Shown: positions 1-6,494 of the stretch, one piece after another
How the letters are laid out: each line of letters starts with the position of its first letter
Position numbering within the stretch: the first letter of the stretch is position 1
Source of the DNA: Bacteroides sp. UBA7335
GTDB taxonomy: Bacteria > Bacteroidota > Bacteroidia > Bacteroidales > Bacteroidaceae
Reading direction: 5' to 3'
NCBI GenBank assembly: GCA_002471185.1
Contig: DKPL01000004.1
Span: forward strand, 1 to 11,653
DNA length: 11,653 nucleotides
Translations under genes and position numbers: made by a program
Notes under the pieces: generated by a model
What the model was told of the DNA's origin: nothing
What the model saw: the letters and a program-made list of their open reading frames with translations, nothing else
Databases searched by the model: none

Positions 1-23
1 GACATTCCCTTATAAAAACAATT

Positions 24-39
24 TGGCACGGTTTTGGTT
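24..39 (+). promoter_or_regulatory. Sigma-54-like -24/-12 promoter motif upstream of groES
   Basis: The sequence TGGCACG, four bases, then TGGTT matches the RpoN consensus TGGCACG-N4-TTGCW at 10 of 12 positions. The -24 half is perfect, but the -12 half reads TGGT instead of TTGC, so the usually invariant C is replaced by T. The -24 GG (25-26) and the -12 G (37) have the canonical 12-base separation, which would start transcription around base 49-50, about 70 bases before the groES start. No good housekeeping Bacteroides promoter (TTTG, 19-21 bases, TAnnTTTG) was found here; the best alternative (TTTG at 22-25, TATGTTGT at 43-50) has poor spacing and a poor -7 box. The regulatory role is inferred. 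Confidence 0.4.
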
Positions 40-119
40 ATTTATGTTGTGTCTTTATCAATCAATTAAATTGGTGAAGATTCAAATAAACATAATAATA
101 AATTAAAATAAAAACAACT

Positions 120-392
120 ATGAACATTAAACCATTAGCAGACAGAGTGTTGATTCTTCCTGCTCCTGCAGAAGAAAAAACAATTGGTGGTATCATTATT
201 CCTGATACAGCAAAAGAAAAGCCCTTAAAAGGTGAAGTAATAGCAGTTGGAAACGGTACAAAAGATGAAGAGATGGTATTGAAAGTAGGAGATACTGTTC
301 TTTATGGTAAATATGCTGGTACAGAGCTTGAAGCAGAAGGTGGTAAATACCTTATTATGCGTCAAAGTGATGTTCTTGCTATTTTGGGTTAA
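120..392 (+). CDS. groES: Co-chaperonin GroES (Hsp10)
   Basis: GroES is the heptameric cytosolic lid that binds the GroEL ring in the presence of ATP and closes the folding chamber. The 90-residue product is of normal family length. It starts with the characteristic KPLADRVLI segment (residues 4-12), followed by the flexible mobile loop around residues 16-32 containing IGGIIIPDTAKEKP; the III tripeptide there docks onto the GroEL apical domain. The C-terminal part shows GDTVLYGKYAGTE and a final IMRQSDVLAIL strand, both typical. The start is preceded by an A-rich stretch with no Shine-Dalgarno sequence, usual for Bacteroidetes. Translation ends in tandem in-frame stops (TAA TAA TAA TAG, 390-401). 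groEL follows after 40 bases with no intervening terminator, so the two are an operon. Confidence 0.98.
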   Translation: MNIKPLADRVLILPAPAEEKTIGGIIIPDTAKEKPLKGEVIAVGNGTKDEEMVLKVGDTVLYGKYAGTELEAEGGKYLIMRQSDVLAILG

Positions 393-432
393 TAATAATA
401 GAGTTTAATTTTTTTAATATAGTAAATACATT

Positions 433-2070
433 ATGGCAAAAGAAATATTATTCAACATTGATGCACGTGATCAATTGAAAAAAGGAGTGGATGCATTGGC
501 TAATGCAGTTAAAGTAACACTTGGTCCTAAAGGACGTAATGTTATTATCGAAAAGAAATTTGGTGCTCCTCATATTACTAAAGATGGTGTGACTGTTGCT
601 AAAGAGATAGAGTTGGCAGATGCTTATCAAAATACAGGTGCTCAATTGGTAAAAGAGGTAGCTTCTAAAACTGGTGATGATGCTGGTGATGGAACAACTA
701 CTGCTACTGTATTGGCACAAGCTATTGTTAATGAAGGATTGAAGAATGTAACTGCAGGTGCTAGTCCTATGGATATCAAACGCGGTATTGATAAAGCCGT
801 TGCTAAAGTTGTTGAATCAATCAAAAATCAAGCTGAAACTGTTGGTGACAATTACGACAAGATTGAACAAGTAGCTACAATTTCGGCAAACAATGATGCA
901 GTTATTGGTAAATTGATTGCTGATGCTATGCGTAAAGTTTCTAAAGATGGTGTTATTACTATTGAAGAAGCTAAGGGCACAGATACTACAATTGATGTAG
1001 TTGAAGGTATGCAGTTTGATCGTGGTTATCTTTCTCCTTACTTTGTAACAAATACAGAGAAAATGGAGTGTGAAATGGAAAATCCTTATATCTTAATCTA
1101 CGATAAGAAAATCTCTAACTTAAAGGACTTCTTACCTATTCTTGAACCTGCTGTACAATCAGGTCGTCCTTTATTAGTAATTGCTGAGGATGTAGATAGC
1201 GAAGCATTGACCACGTTGGTAGTAAATCGTTTGCGCTCTCAACTTAAAATCTGTGCAGTAAAAGCTCCTGGTTTTGGTGATCGTCGCAAAGAGATGTTAG
1301 AAGATATTGCTATCTTGACAGGCGGTATGGTAATTAGCGAAGAGAAAGGCTTGAAATTAGAACAAGCTACTCTTGAAATGTTAGGTACTGCTGATAAAGT
1401 AACTATCTCTAAAGATAATACAACTATTGTAAACGGTGCTGGTAATAAAGAAGCAATTAAAGAACGTTGCGCACAGATTAAGGCTCAAATGGCAGCTACT
1501 AAATCTGACTACGATCGTGAAAAGCTTCAAGAACGTTTAGCTAAACTTTCGGGTGGAGTTGCAGTTCTTTATGTAGGTGCTGCTTCAGAAGTAGAGATGA
1601 AAGAGAAAAAAGATCGCGTAGACGATGCTTTGCGTGCAACTCGTGCTGCTATCGAAGAAGGTATTATTCCTGGTGGTGGTGTAGGCTATATCCGTGCTAT
1701 TGATTCAATAGAAGGGTTGAAAGGTGATAATGCTGATGAAACAACAGGTGTTGATATCATTAAACGTGCCATCGAAGAACCTCTTCGTCAAATCGTATTC
1801 AACGCTGGTAAAGAAGGCGCTGTTGTAGTACAAAAAGTTCGCGAAGGCAAAGGTGATTTTGGTTACAATGCGCGTATGGATGTTTATGAAAACTTACTTG
1901 CGGCAGGTGTTGTAGATCCTGCTAAAGTAGCTCGTGTTGCATTAGAAAATGCAGCGTCAATTGCGGGTATGTTTTTGACTACAGAATGTGTAATTGTTGA
2001 AAAGAAAGAAGATAAGCCTGAAATGCCGATGGGTGCTCCTGGTATGGGAGGTATGGGTGGTATGATGTAA
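433..2070 (+). CDS. groEL: Chaperonin GroEL (Hsp60)
   Basis: GroEL is the double-ring ATPase chaperonin that encloses unfolded cytosolic proteins together with GroES. The 545-residue protein is full length. The equatorial domain includes VTLGPKGRNV (residues 28-37), DGVTVAK (51-57) and the ATP-binding GDGTTTATVLA (85-95), with the catalytic aspartates corresponding to E. coli D52 and D87 present at 51 and 86. The middle and apical domains follow (about 135-405), with YLSPYFVTN and the GGVAVLYVGAASEVEMKEKKDRVDDA region. The protein ends in the GGM-rich tail PMGAPGMGGMGGMM that lies inside the cavity. It is co-transcribed with groES and ends 22 bases before a strong hairpin terminator. No CIRCE operator is present, so HrcA control is unlikely. 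Confidence 0.99.
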   Translation: MAKEILFNIDARDQLKKGVDALANAVKVTLGPKGRNVIIEKKFGAPHITKDGVTVAKEIELADAYQNTGAQLVKEVASKTGDDAGDGTTTATVLAQAIVNEGLKNVTAGASPMDIKRGIDKAVAKVVESIKNQAETVGDNYDKIEQVATISANNDAVIGKLIADAMRKVSKDGVITIEEAKGTDTTIDVVEGMQFDRGYLSPYFVTNTEKMECEMENPYILIYDKKISNLKDFLPILEPAVQSGRPLLVIAEDVDSEALTTLVVNRLRSQLKICAVKAPGFGDRRKEMLEDIAILTGGMVISEEKGLKLEQATLEMLGTADKVTISKDNTTIVNGAGNKEAIKERCAQIKAQMAATKSDYDREKLQERLAKLSGGVAVLYVGAASEVEMKEKKDRVDDALRATRAAIEEGIIPGGGVGYIRAIDSIEGLKGDNADETTGVDIIKRAIEEPLRQIVFNAGKEGAVVVQKVREGKGDFGYNARMDVYENLLAAGVVDPAKVARVALENAASIAGMFLTTECVIVEKKEDKPEMPMGAPGMGGMGGMM

Positions 2071-2092
2071 TAACATCATTCTTTGATATAGT

Positions 2093-2127
2093 AAATCCGC
2101 TACTGTTTTGCAGTAGCGGATTTTTTT
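2093..2127 (+). terminator. Intrinsic terminator of the groES-groEL operon
   Basis: A 13-bp perfect stem (AAATCCGCTACTG at 2093-2105 pairing with 2111-2123) closes a five-base loop TTTTG and runs into an uninterrupted T tract ending at 2127. It sits 22 bases after the groEL stop codon. This is a textbook rho-independent terminator acting on the plus strand. Confidence 0.93.
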
Positions 2128-2137
2128 ATATATGTCC

Positions 2138-2152
2138 TAAATGTATTTATTG
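2138..2152 (+). repeat. 15-base direct repeat, copy 1
   Basis: TAAATGTATTTATTG occurs here, just after the groEL terminator, and again at 2549-2563 inside the last codons of the winged-helix gene. After this copy ten further bases intervene and then GTTAAC (2163-2168), which in copy 2 follows immediately. The sequence is AT-rich, so chance is possible. Confidence 0.5.
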
Positions 2153-2265
2153 ATCCTACATGGTTAACATAGTGTCTATGCCTTATCAACGTTATGATAT
2201 CATGATTGACGCAAATTTATAATAATCCTCTTAAATTCTTTTTTTTGAGTTACAATTATTGCTAA

Positions 2266-2279
2266 TTAAAAGCTTTTAA
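2266..2279. repeat. 14-bp perfect palindrome, possible operator
   Basis: TTAAAAGCTTTTAA is its own reverse complement and lies 67 bases before the start of the winged-helix gene. It is bracketed by the two imperfect direct repeats at 2248-2265 and 2279-2299. A site for an autoregulating winged-helix protein is conceivable, but nothing in the sequence proves binding, and the local A/T richness makes palindromes more likely by chance. Confidence 0.3.
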
Positions 2280-2346
2280 GTAACAATTGTACTGCTTAAT
2301 GTGTTTATTATAAATGTAGGATTTATAAATTTAATGCTGTTGTGAT

Positions 2347-2568
2347 ATGGATAAACATGTTATTGGTTTAAATGCTGGTAAAGTTTGGCGATTGCTTAGT
2401 GATAATGCCAAATGGAGTTATGATGAGTTGAAAGAAGCTTCCGGTCTTTCCGATAAAGACTTATCGGCTGCTATCGGTTGGTTGGCTAGAGAAGATAAAC
2501 TAGAATTTGAATATGGTGAGGATGATGATATACATGTATTTTTAAATATAAATGTATTTATTGGTTAA
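2347..2568 (+). CDS. Small winged helix-turn-helix protein (DUF2582-like)
   Basis: The 73-residue product resembles the short winged-helix proteins of the DUF2582 family (Pfam PF10771), common in Bacteroidetes and of unknown function. The N-terminal segment IGLNAGKVWRLLSDNAKWSYDELKEASGLSDKDLSAAIGWLAREDKLEF reads as three helices: residues about 8-18, a helix-turn-helix at about 24-45 with DKDLSAAIGWLARE as the recognition helix, and then the wing. An acidic stretch, EYGEDDDIH (about 55-63), leads to a final strand LNINVFIG. The start follows a long AT-rich leader without a ribosome-binding site. It is a single-gene unit between the groEL terminator and a convergent bidirectional terminator. 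Its fold suggests a transcriptional or nucleic-acid-binding role, but the acidic wing would be unusual for DNA contact, so protein binding is also possible. Confidence 0.88.
   Translation: MDKHVIGLNAGKVWRLLSDNAKWSYDELKEASGLSDKDLSAAIGWLAREDKLEFEYGEDDDIHVFLNINVFIG
2549..2563 (+). repeat. 15-base direct repeat, copy 2
   Basis: This is the second exact copy of the 15-mer at 2138-2152. Here it encodes the conserved C-terminal strand (NVFIG region) of the winged-helix protein and is followed directly by GTTAAC, which includes the stop codon. The coding copy is probably the original, and the intergenic copy may derive from an old duplicated end of this gene. Confidence 0.5.
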
Positions 2569-2612
2569 CTATCATTTTTACTCTCTTTTCTTCTGTTATT
2601 ATTCGAAAGCTT

Positions 2613-2655
2613 AAAAAGATTGTTTGACACTAGCGTCAAACAATCTTTTTTATTT
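2613..2655. terminator. Bidirectional terminator between winged-helix gene and poxB
   Basis: A 16-bp perfect stem (AAAAAGATTGTTTGAC at 2613-2628 with 2635-2650) closes a six-base loop ACTAGC. The right arm ends in a T run on the plus strand, and the left arm gives a T run on the minus strand. It lies between the converging stop codons at 2568 and 2693, so it can end transcription from both sides. Confidence 0.92.
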
Positions 2656-2692
2656 ACTCTATAACTCTAACTAATAATCAACTTTACTCGTT

Positions 2693-4432
2693 TTACAATA
2701 TCTCCTCGAGATGTTTGTAATTAGAATTAATAGTATCAAGTACTTCTTGAGTTCGTCCGTTTACCATTAACTTATACATAGATTGCGCAAAGCCTATCAT
2801 CTCTTTATAGTCAACAATTGGAGGCATAGCTAGTGCATTGGGATCTGTGAAAATGCTTATTAAAACAGGTCCAGTGGCATCAAAAGCTTCTTTAAGCGTT
2901 TCCTCTACTTTAAGCGGATCAGTAACTGTAAAACTCTGTATGCCCATGGCTTGAGCAACTTTCTCAAAGTCTGGATTTACCATATCGGTCTGACAATCAG
3001 GTAAACCATCAACCTCCATTTCGAGTTTTACCATTCCTAAAGCTCTATTATTAAATACAACCACTTTTATTGGAAGCTTATATTGAGCAATGGTTTGTAA
3101 ATCACCCAGTGTCATTGATATTCCTCCATCGCCACATAGTGCTATTACCTCTCGATGTGGAAATGCTAAAGCTGCGCCTATTGACTGTGGAAGTGCATTG
3201 GCCATAGAACCGTGGTTAAAAGAACCTAGCATACTACGGTTTTTGGTTGCTTGCAGATATCTAGCTCCCCAAACGCATGTCATGCCTGTATCTACAGTGA
3301 ATATACTTTCGTCTGAAGCTAGTTTATTAATGACCGACATAACATATTCGGGATGAATGAGGTTCTCTGCTCCTTTCTTTTCAATATATTCGGATAAAGC
3401 ATTTTTTACTTTAGTATAGCGTTTTAATTGCTTTTGTAGAAAAGCATCATCTTCTTTTGTTTGTAACAATGGGAATAGTGCTTGCAATGTTGATTTTATA
3501 TCACCACAAAGTCCCATTTCTAAGGTGGCTCGTCTGCCTAAGCGCGATGCATTGATATCTATTTGAACTATCTTAACGTTGTTGGGTAGAAAAGCCGAAT
3601 ATGGAAAGTCAGTCCCAAGCATTAATAAAACATCAGCTTCGTGCATACTGAAGTAACCGGATGGCATACCTAATAAACCAGTCATTCCTACTTCATTTGG
3701 GTTGTCATATTGGATTTCCATTTTGCTCTTAAACGTATAAACTATCGGAGCTTTCAGCATTTCAGATAGTGTAACCACTTCGCTATGAGCATTTTTACAA
3801 CCTATTCCACAAAATAGTGTAATTCGGTTGTTACTATTTAGTAGACTAGCAAGTTTTAATAACTCATCTTTATTAGGGCAAATAGAAGATGCTATGGGGT
3901 AACAGGGGATAGGTGAACTTGAATCCACGGCTTCTGCTTTGGCCAAATCGCCAGGAAGTCCAATTACTGTTACTCCTCTTCTTGAAATAGCCGTTTGTAA
4001 AGCCGAGTGCAGCATTCTTGGAAACTGTTCAGGTGTAGTAGCCACTTCATTATAGTAGCTGCAATCATCAAAAAGCTTTATGGTATTGGTCTCCTGAAAA
4101 TACTTCATACCAAATTCAACCGAAGGCATTGTCGAAGCAATTGCAATGACAGGTGCTTCAGAGCGATGTGCATCGTATAAACCATTGATGAGGTGAACAT
4201 GTCCGGGTCCGCTACTACCGGCACAACATGCCAAATTGCCTGTTAGTTGAGCCTCTGCTCCTGCCGCATATGCACCAGTCTCTTCATGTCTAACATGAAT
4301 CCATTCTATTCGTTTATCAACTCTAACGGCTTCATTAACTTCATTAAGACTGTCACCAGTAACTGCATAAATACGTTTTACCCCATTTTGTGCCAAACTG
4401 TCAATTAACTGATTTGCTACTTTCTTTGTCAT
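2693..4432 (-). CDS. poxB: Thiamine-diphosphate-dependent pyruvate:quinone oxidoreductase (pyruvate dehydrogenase/oxidase, PoxB type)
   Basis: The enzyme decarboxylates pyruvate to acetate and CO2 and passes electrons via FAD to membrane quinone (menaquinone expected here). The 579 residues match the family (E. coli PoxB has 572). Order: PYR domain with the catalytic glutamate in VRHEETGAYAAGAEAQLTG (E50, same position as E. coli); central FAD domain (about 190-330) with GMTGLLGMPSGYFSMHEADV and LMLGTDFPYSAFLP; PP domain with the ThDP/Mg motif GDGGISMTLGDLQT (434-447) ending in VVFNN (458-462). The C-terminal segment MIGFAQSMYKLMVNGRTQEVLDTINSNYKHLEEIL aligns with the E. coli membrane-docking tail. 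Alternative family members such as acetolactate synthase are less likely because of this tail and the N-terminal match. It is monocistronic, divergent from the pectate lyase, and has no Shine-Dalgarno sequence. Confidence 0.93.
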   Translation of the reverse strand: MTKKVANQLIDSLAQNGVKRIYAVTGDSLNEVNEAVRVDKRIEWIHVRHEETGAYAAGAEAQLTGNLACCAGSSGPGHVHLINGLYDAHRSEAPVIAIASTMPSVEFGMKYFQETNTIKLFDDCSYYNEVATTPEQFPRMLHSALQTAISRRGVTVIGLPGDLAKAEAVDSSSPIPCYPIASSICPNKDELLKLASLLNSNNRITLFCGIGCKNAHSEVVTLSEMLKAPIVYTFKSKMEIQYDNPNEVGMTGLLGMPSGYFSMHEADVLLMLGTDFPYSAFLPNNVKIVQIDINASRLGRRATLEMGLCGDIKSTLQALFPLLQTKEDDAFLQKQLKRYTKVKNALSEYIEKKGAENLIHPEYVMSVINKLASDESIFTVDTGMTCVWGARYLQATKNRSMLGSFNHGSMANALPQSIGAALAFPHREVIALCGDGGISMTLGDLQTIAQYKLPIKVVVFNNRALGMVKLEMEVDGLPDCQTDMVNPDFEKVAQAMGIQSFTVTDPLKVEETLKEAFDATGPVLISIFTDPNALAMPPIVDYKEMIGFAQSMYKLMVNGRTQEVLDTINSNYKHLEEIL

Positions 4433-4477
4433 ACCAATTGAAATTTAGTATTATATATTTTATAAATAACGAGTATG

Positions 4478-4499
4478 ATAGCGATTTGTTTATCACTAT
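4478..4499 (-). promoter_or_regulatory. Inverted repeat in the poxB leader
   Basis: ATAGCGAT (4478-4485) and ATCACTAT (4492-4499) pair at seven of eight positions around a six-base spacer; read as poxB-strand RNA the eighth becomes a G-U wobble. It lies 45 bases before the poxB start codon, a position suiting an operator or a leader hairpin. No known regulator's consensus is recognised. Confidence 0.3.
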
Positions 4500-4594
4500 T
4501 CTTTTTAATTATATTGCAGATAACCAGCTTCTTATAGATAATTGTTGATTCCTAAAATATAAGTTTTATTTTAACTATAATTTATTTATTCTTT

Positions 4595-4628
4595 GATTAC
4601 AATTTAATGATATGTACGTCATATCTCT
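4595..4628 (+). promoter_or_regulatory. Shared dyad element, copy 1 (upstream of pectate lyase)
   Basis: The core TTAATGATATGTACGTCATATCTCT (4604-4628) contains the inverted repeat GATATG-N5-CATATC. The same core with small changes occurs at 9744-9766 upstream of GH28. Copy 1 ends 43 bases before the pectate lyase start codon, in promoter-proximal position. A TTTG at 4592-4595 could be a -33 box, but the matching -7 position (TACGTCAT, 4615-4622) is poor, which would fit an activator-dependent promoter. Binding by a pectin-responsive regulator is inferred, not shown. Confidence 0.5.
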
Positions 4629-4671
4629 AGCTAAGGAAACTTTGTTTACTTTAAATTATATAATTTGAAAA

Positions 4672-6432
4672 ATGAAAAAGCTAATTGTTATCTTTTCTCT
4701 TTTGGCATGTGGGTTTAGTTCACAATCATATTCACAGAACATTTTGGCATTTCCTACTGCCGAAGGTTTTGGTAAATACGCTTCTGGTGGTCGTGGAGGT
4801 AAAGTTGTTTTTGTTGATAATCTAGAAGATTATGGATCAACAGAAGCTGAAATACCCGGTTCGTTTCGTTGGGCATTAAAGCAATATCCGGGCGAGCCTT
4901 TAACTATTCTGTTTAGAGTTTCTGGTACCATTACCATCAAGTCAGAACCCGATCATGCACGTGGACGCAACAACAATGATATTAGATGTTCAAGAGCTAA
5001 CCTTACTATTGCCGGACAATCCGCACCAGGAGAGGGTATTGCTTTTCGTGCTGGAAAGCTCAATTTTGGAGGTTCACAAAACCTAATCATCCGTAATATT
5101 AGAAATAGAATAGGACTAACGGATGAGCAAAATAGAGAAACTTATTATGGCGCAGCAATCGGTATAGAGAATGGTAAAAACTGGATTATTGACCATTGTT
5201 GTTTTGGTTGGTCTGCCGAAGAGAATATGACAATATATGACAACCAGTTTACAACTGTTCAAAATTGTATTGTTCACGAGGGTTTATATGAAGGCGGTCA
5301 TGCCAAAGGAAATAGAAGTTATGGTGCTCAATGGGGAGGTCAAAGTGCTACTTTCTATCACAACCTTTTAGCTCACAATAAAGCTCGTTCTCCACGGTTC
5401 AATGGTTCTCGTGGTGATAATGATGTTCGCGTTTTTATAGAGTATAGTAATAATGTAAACTATAATTGGGGTAATAGAAACGCTTGTTATGGATCTGATT
5501 TAGCAACCGGTACAAAACGATATAATCTCACTAACTTTATGGGGAATTACTACAAACCCGGTCCGGCTACCAACTCCACGCGATGGTTTACTGAGATTTC
5601 AGATGGTGGAAATAAAGTAGTTCCTGCTAAATTTTACTTTAATGACAACGTGATGGAAGGTTCGACAAGTGCAACCAATAACCCTTGGAGTGCAGTTAAT
5701 ATTAGAACAGACAATGGAAGTCCTTTTACCGAAGTTGATATTCGTTCTGATAAATTGCTTTATGATATCGGTATAAATGATGTACCTCGTTTTGACTATG
5801 ACGAATATCGTGTGAAAAACTTGAAGAGTGCCGACAAAGCATATGAAGATGTACTAGCTACCGCAGGTACAGTCAATCGAGACATCATTGAGAAAAGAAT
5901 TATTGAAGAGGTTCGTACCGGTACTGCAAATTATAAAGGAACACTAGGGGTAGGAGGTATTATTGATTCACCTTGGGATGTTGAAGGGTATCCTGAATAT
6001 CAAGCAGTAGAAGCTCCTCTAGATATGGATAACGATGGTATGCCCGATTCTTGGGAGTTAGCAAATGGTTTGAACCCTGAAGATGCTGAAGATAGAAATA
6101 AAACAAATGCCGATGGCTATACGGCGCTTGAAATCTACCTTTGCTCGTTAATGGGAGAAACCATTGAACATAATTTTACGCCTACCTCTATTCATGAGGT
6201 AGAAAATGATAATGTTTCAGTTTATCCTACTATAGTTACAGACTTTGTGAATATTTCTTCTGTAGATACTGATATTAAATCAGTTTCTGTATTATCTCTT
6301 AGAGGATATACTATTCAGTCATTTCAAGGAAACTATCGTTCTATAGACTTCACAGGTTATGCCAAAGGCAATTATTTGATTTCTGTAGAGCTTGTCAATG
6401 GTAAACAAAAAGTGTTTAAGGTTAGTAAGTAA
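4672..6432 (+). CDS. Secreted pectate lyase, polysaccharide lyase family 1, with calcium-binding linker and T9SS-like C-terminal domain
   Basis: The enzyme should cleave de-esterified polygalacturonate by calcium-dependent beta-elimination. Residues 1-22 are an export signal. A cysteine at 13 (SLLAC) could alternatively be a lipobox, but the hydrophobic core before it is short. The parallel beta-helix catalytic domain spans about 25-440, with the PL1 hallmark WIIDHCCFGWSAEENMTIYD (171-190) and the catalytic-arginine motif ARSPRFNGSR (238-247). DMDNDGMPDSWELANGLNP (451-469) is a thrombospondin-type-3-like calcium-binding linker. Residues about 514-586 resemble the type A sorting domain of type IX secretion (TIGR04183-like), ending GNYLISVELVNGKQKVFKVSK. 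It is a single-gene unit: the dyad element lies 43 bases upstream and a terminator follows. The PL1 call is secure; subfamily and exact substrate are not. Confidence 0.93.
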   Translation: MKKLIVIFSLLACGFSSQSYSQNILAFPTAEGFGKYASGGRGGKVVFVDNLEDYGSTEAEIPGSFRWALKQYPGEPLTILFRVSGTITIKSEPDHARGRNNNDIRCSRANLTIAGQSAPGEGIAFRAGKLNFGGSQNLIIRNIRNRIGLTDEQNRETYYGAAIGIENGKNWIIDHCCFGWSAEENMTIYDNQFTTVQNCIVHEGLYEGGHAKGNRSYGAQWGGQSATFYHNLLAHNKARSPRFNGSRGDNDVRVFIEYSNNVNYNWGNRNACYGSDLATGTKRYNLTNFMGNYYKPGPATNSTRWFTEISDGGNKVVPAKFYFNDNVMEGSTSATNNPWSAVNIRTDNGSPFTEVDIRSDKLLYDIGINDVPRFDYDEYRVKNLKSADKAYEDVLATAGTVNRDIIEKRIIEEVRTGTANYKGTLGVGGIIDSPWDVEGYPEYQAVEAPLDMDNDGMPDSWELANGLNPEDAEDRNKTNADGYTALEIYLCSLMGETIEHNFTPTSIHEVENDNVSVYPTIVTDFVNISSVDTDIKSVSVLSLRGYTIQSFQGNYRSIDFTGYAKGNYLISVELVNGKQKVFKVSK

Positions 6433-6445
6433 TTTTTTATTGTAG

Positions 6446-6494
6446 AACTGAGCGAAGCCTCCTATTTATAGGGTTGGCTTCGCTCAGTTTATTT
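6446..6494 (+). terminator. Terminator of the pectate lyase gene, shared with the GNAT gene end
   Basis: A 14-bp perfect stem (AACTGAGCGAAGCC at 6446-6459 with 6476-6489) is extended inside by a CCTA/TAGG helix (6461-6464 with 6469-6472). A TTTATTT tract follows on the plus strand. On the minus strand there is no comparable T tract, so it serves mainly the pectate lyase; its right arm reaches into the stop codon of the converging acetyltransferase gene. Confidence 0.85.

Larger units (their letters stand above)
2128..2346. other. AT-rich intergenic region before the winged-helix gene
   Basis: No gene is seen in these 219 bases. They should contain the promoter of the downstream winged-helix gene, but I cannot point to a convincing TTTG/TAnnTTTG pair. 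Structures present are a 14-bp perfect palindrome TTAAAAGCTTTTAA (2266-2279), flanked by two imperfect direct copies of an AGTWACAATT...TGCTWA sequence (2248-2265 and 2279-2299), and a 9-bp inverted pair ATCCTACAT (2153-2161) / ATGTAGGAT (2314-2322). A 15-base sequence at 2138-2152 recurs at the end of the next gene. In such AT-rich DNA several of these may be chance. Confidence 0.5.
4433..4671. other. Divergent intergenic region, poxB / pectate lyase
   Basis: These 239 very AT-rich bases must hold promoters for both directions. No clear Bacteroides -33/-7 pair was found for either gene. On the poxB side there is an inverted repeat at 4478-4499, and on the pectate lyase side the dyad element at 4595-4628 that recurs upstream of GH28. 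No small gene is evident. Confidence 0.6.

Noticed and set aside
1..119. CIRCE operator upstream of groES
   Set aside because: No TTAGCACTC-N9-GAGTGCTAA or close variant is present. The small CAATTAAATTG palindrome at 63-73 is too short and AT-rich to call.
448..824. Minus-strand open frames inside groEL
   Set aside because: They lie wholly antisense to a secure gene, show low-complexity, serine- or alanine-rich composition, and have no recognisable motif.
3090..3356. Plus-strand open frame inside poxB
   Set aside because: It is antisense to the ThDP-binding domain of poxB, and its sequence is explained by the conserved codons on the other strand.
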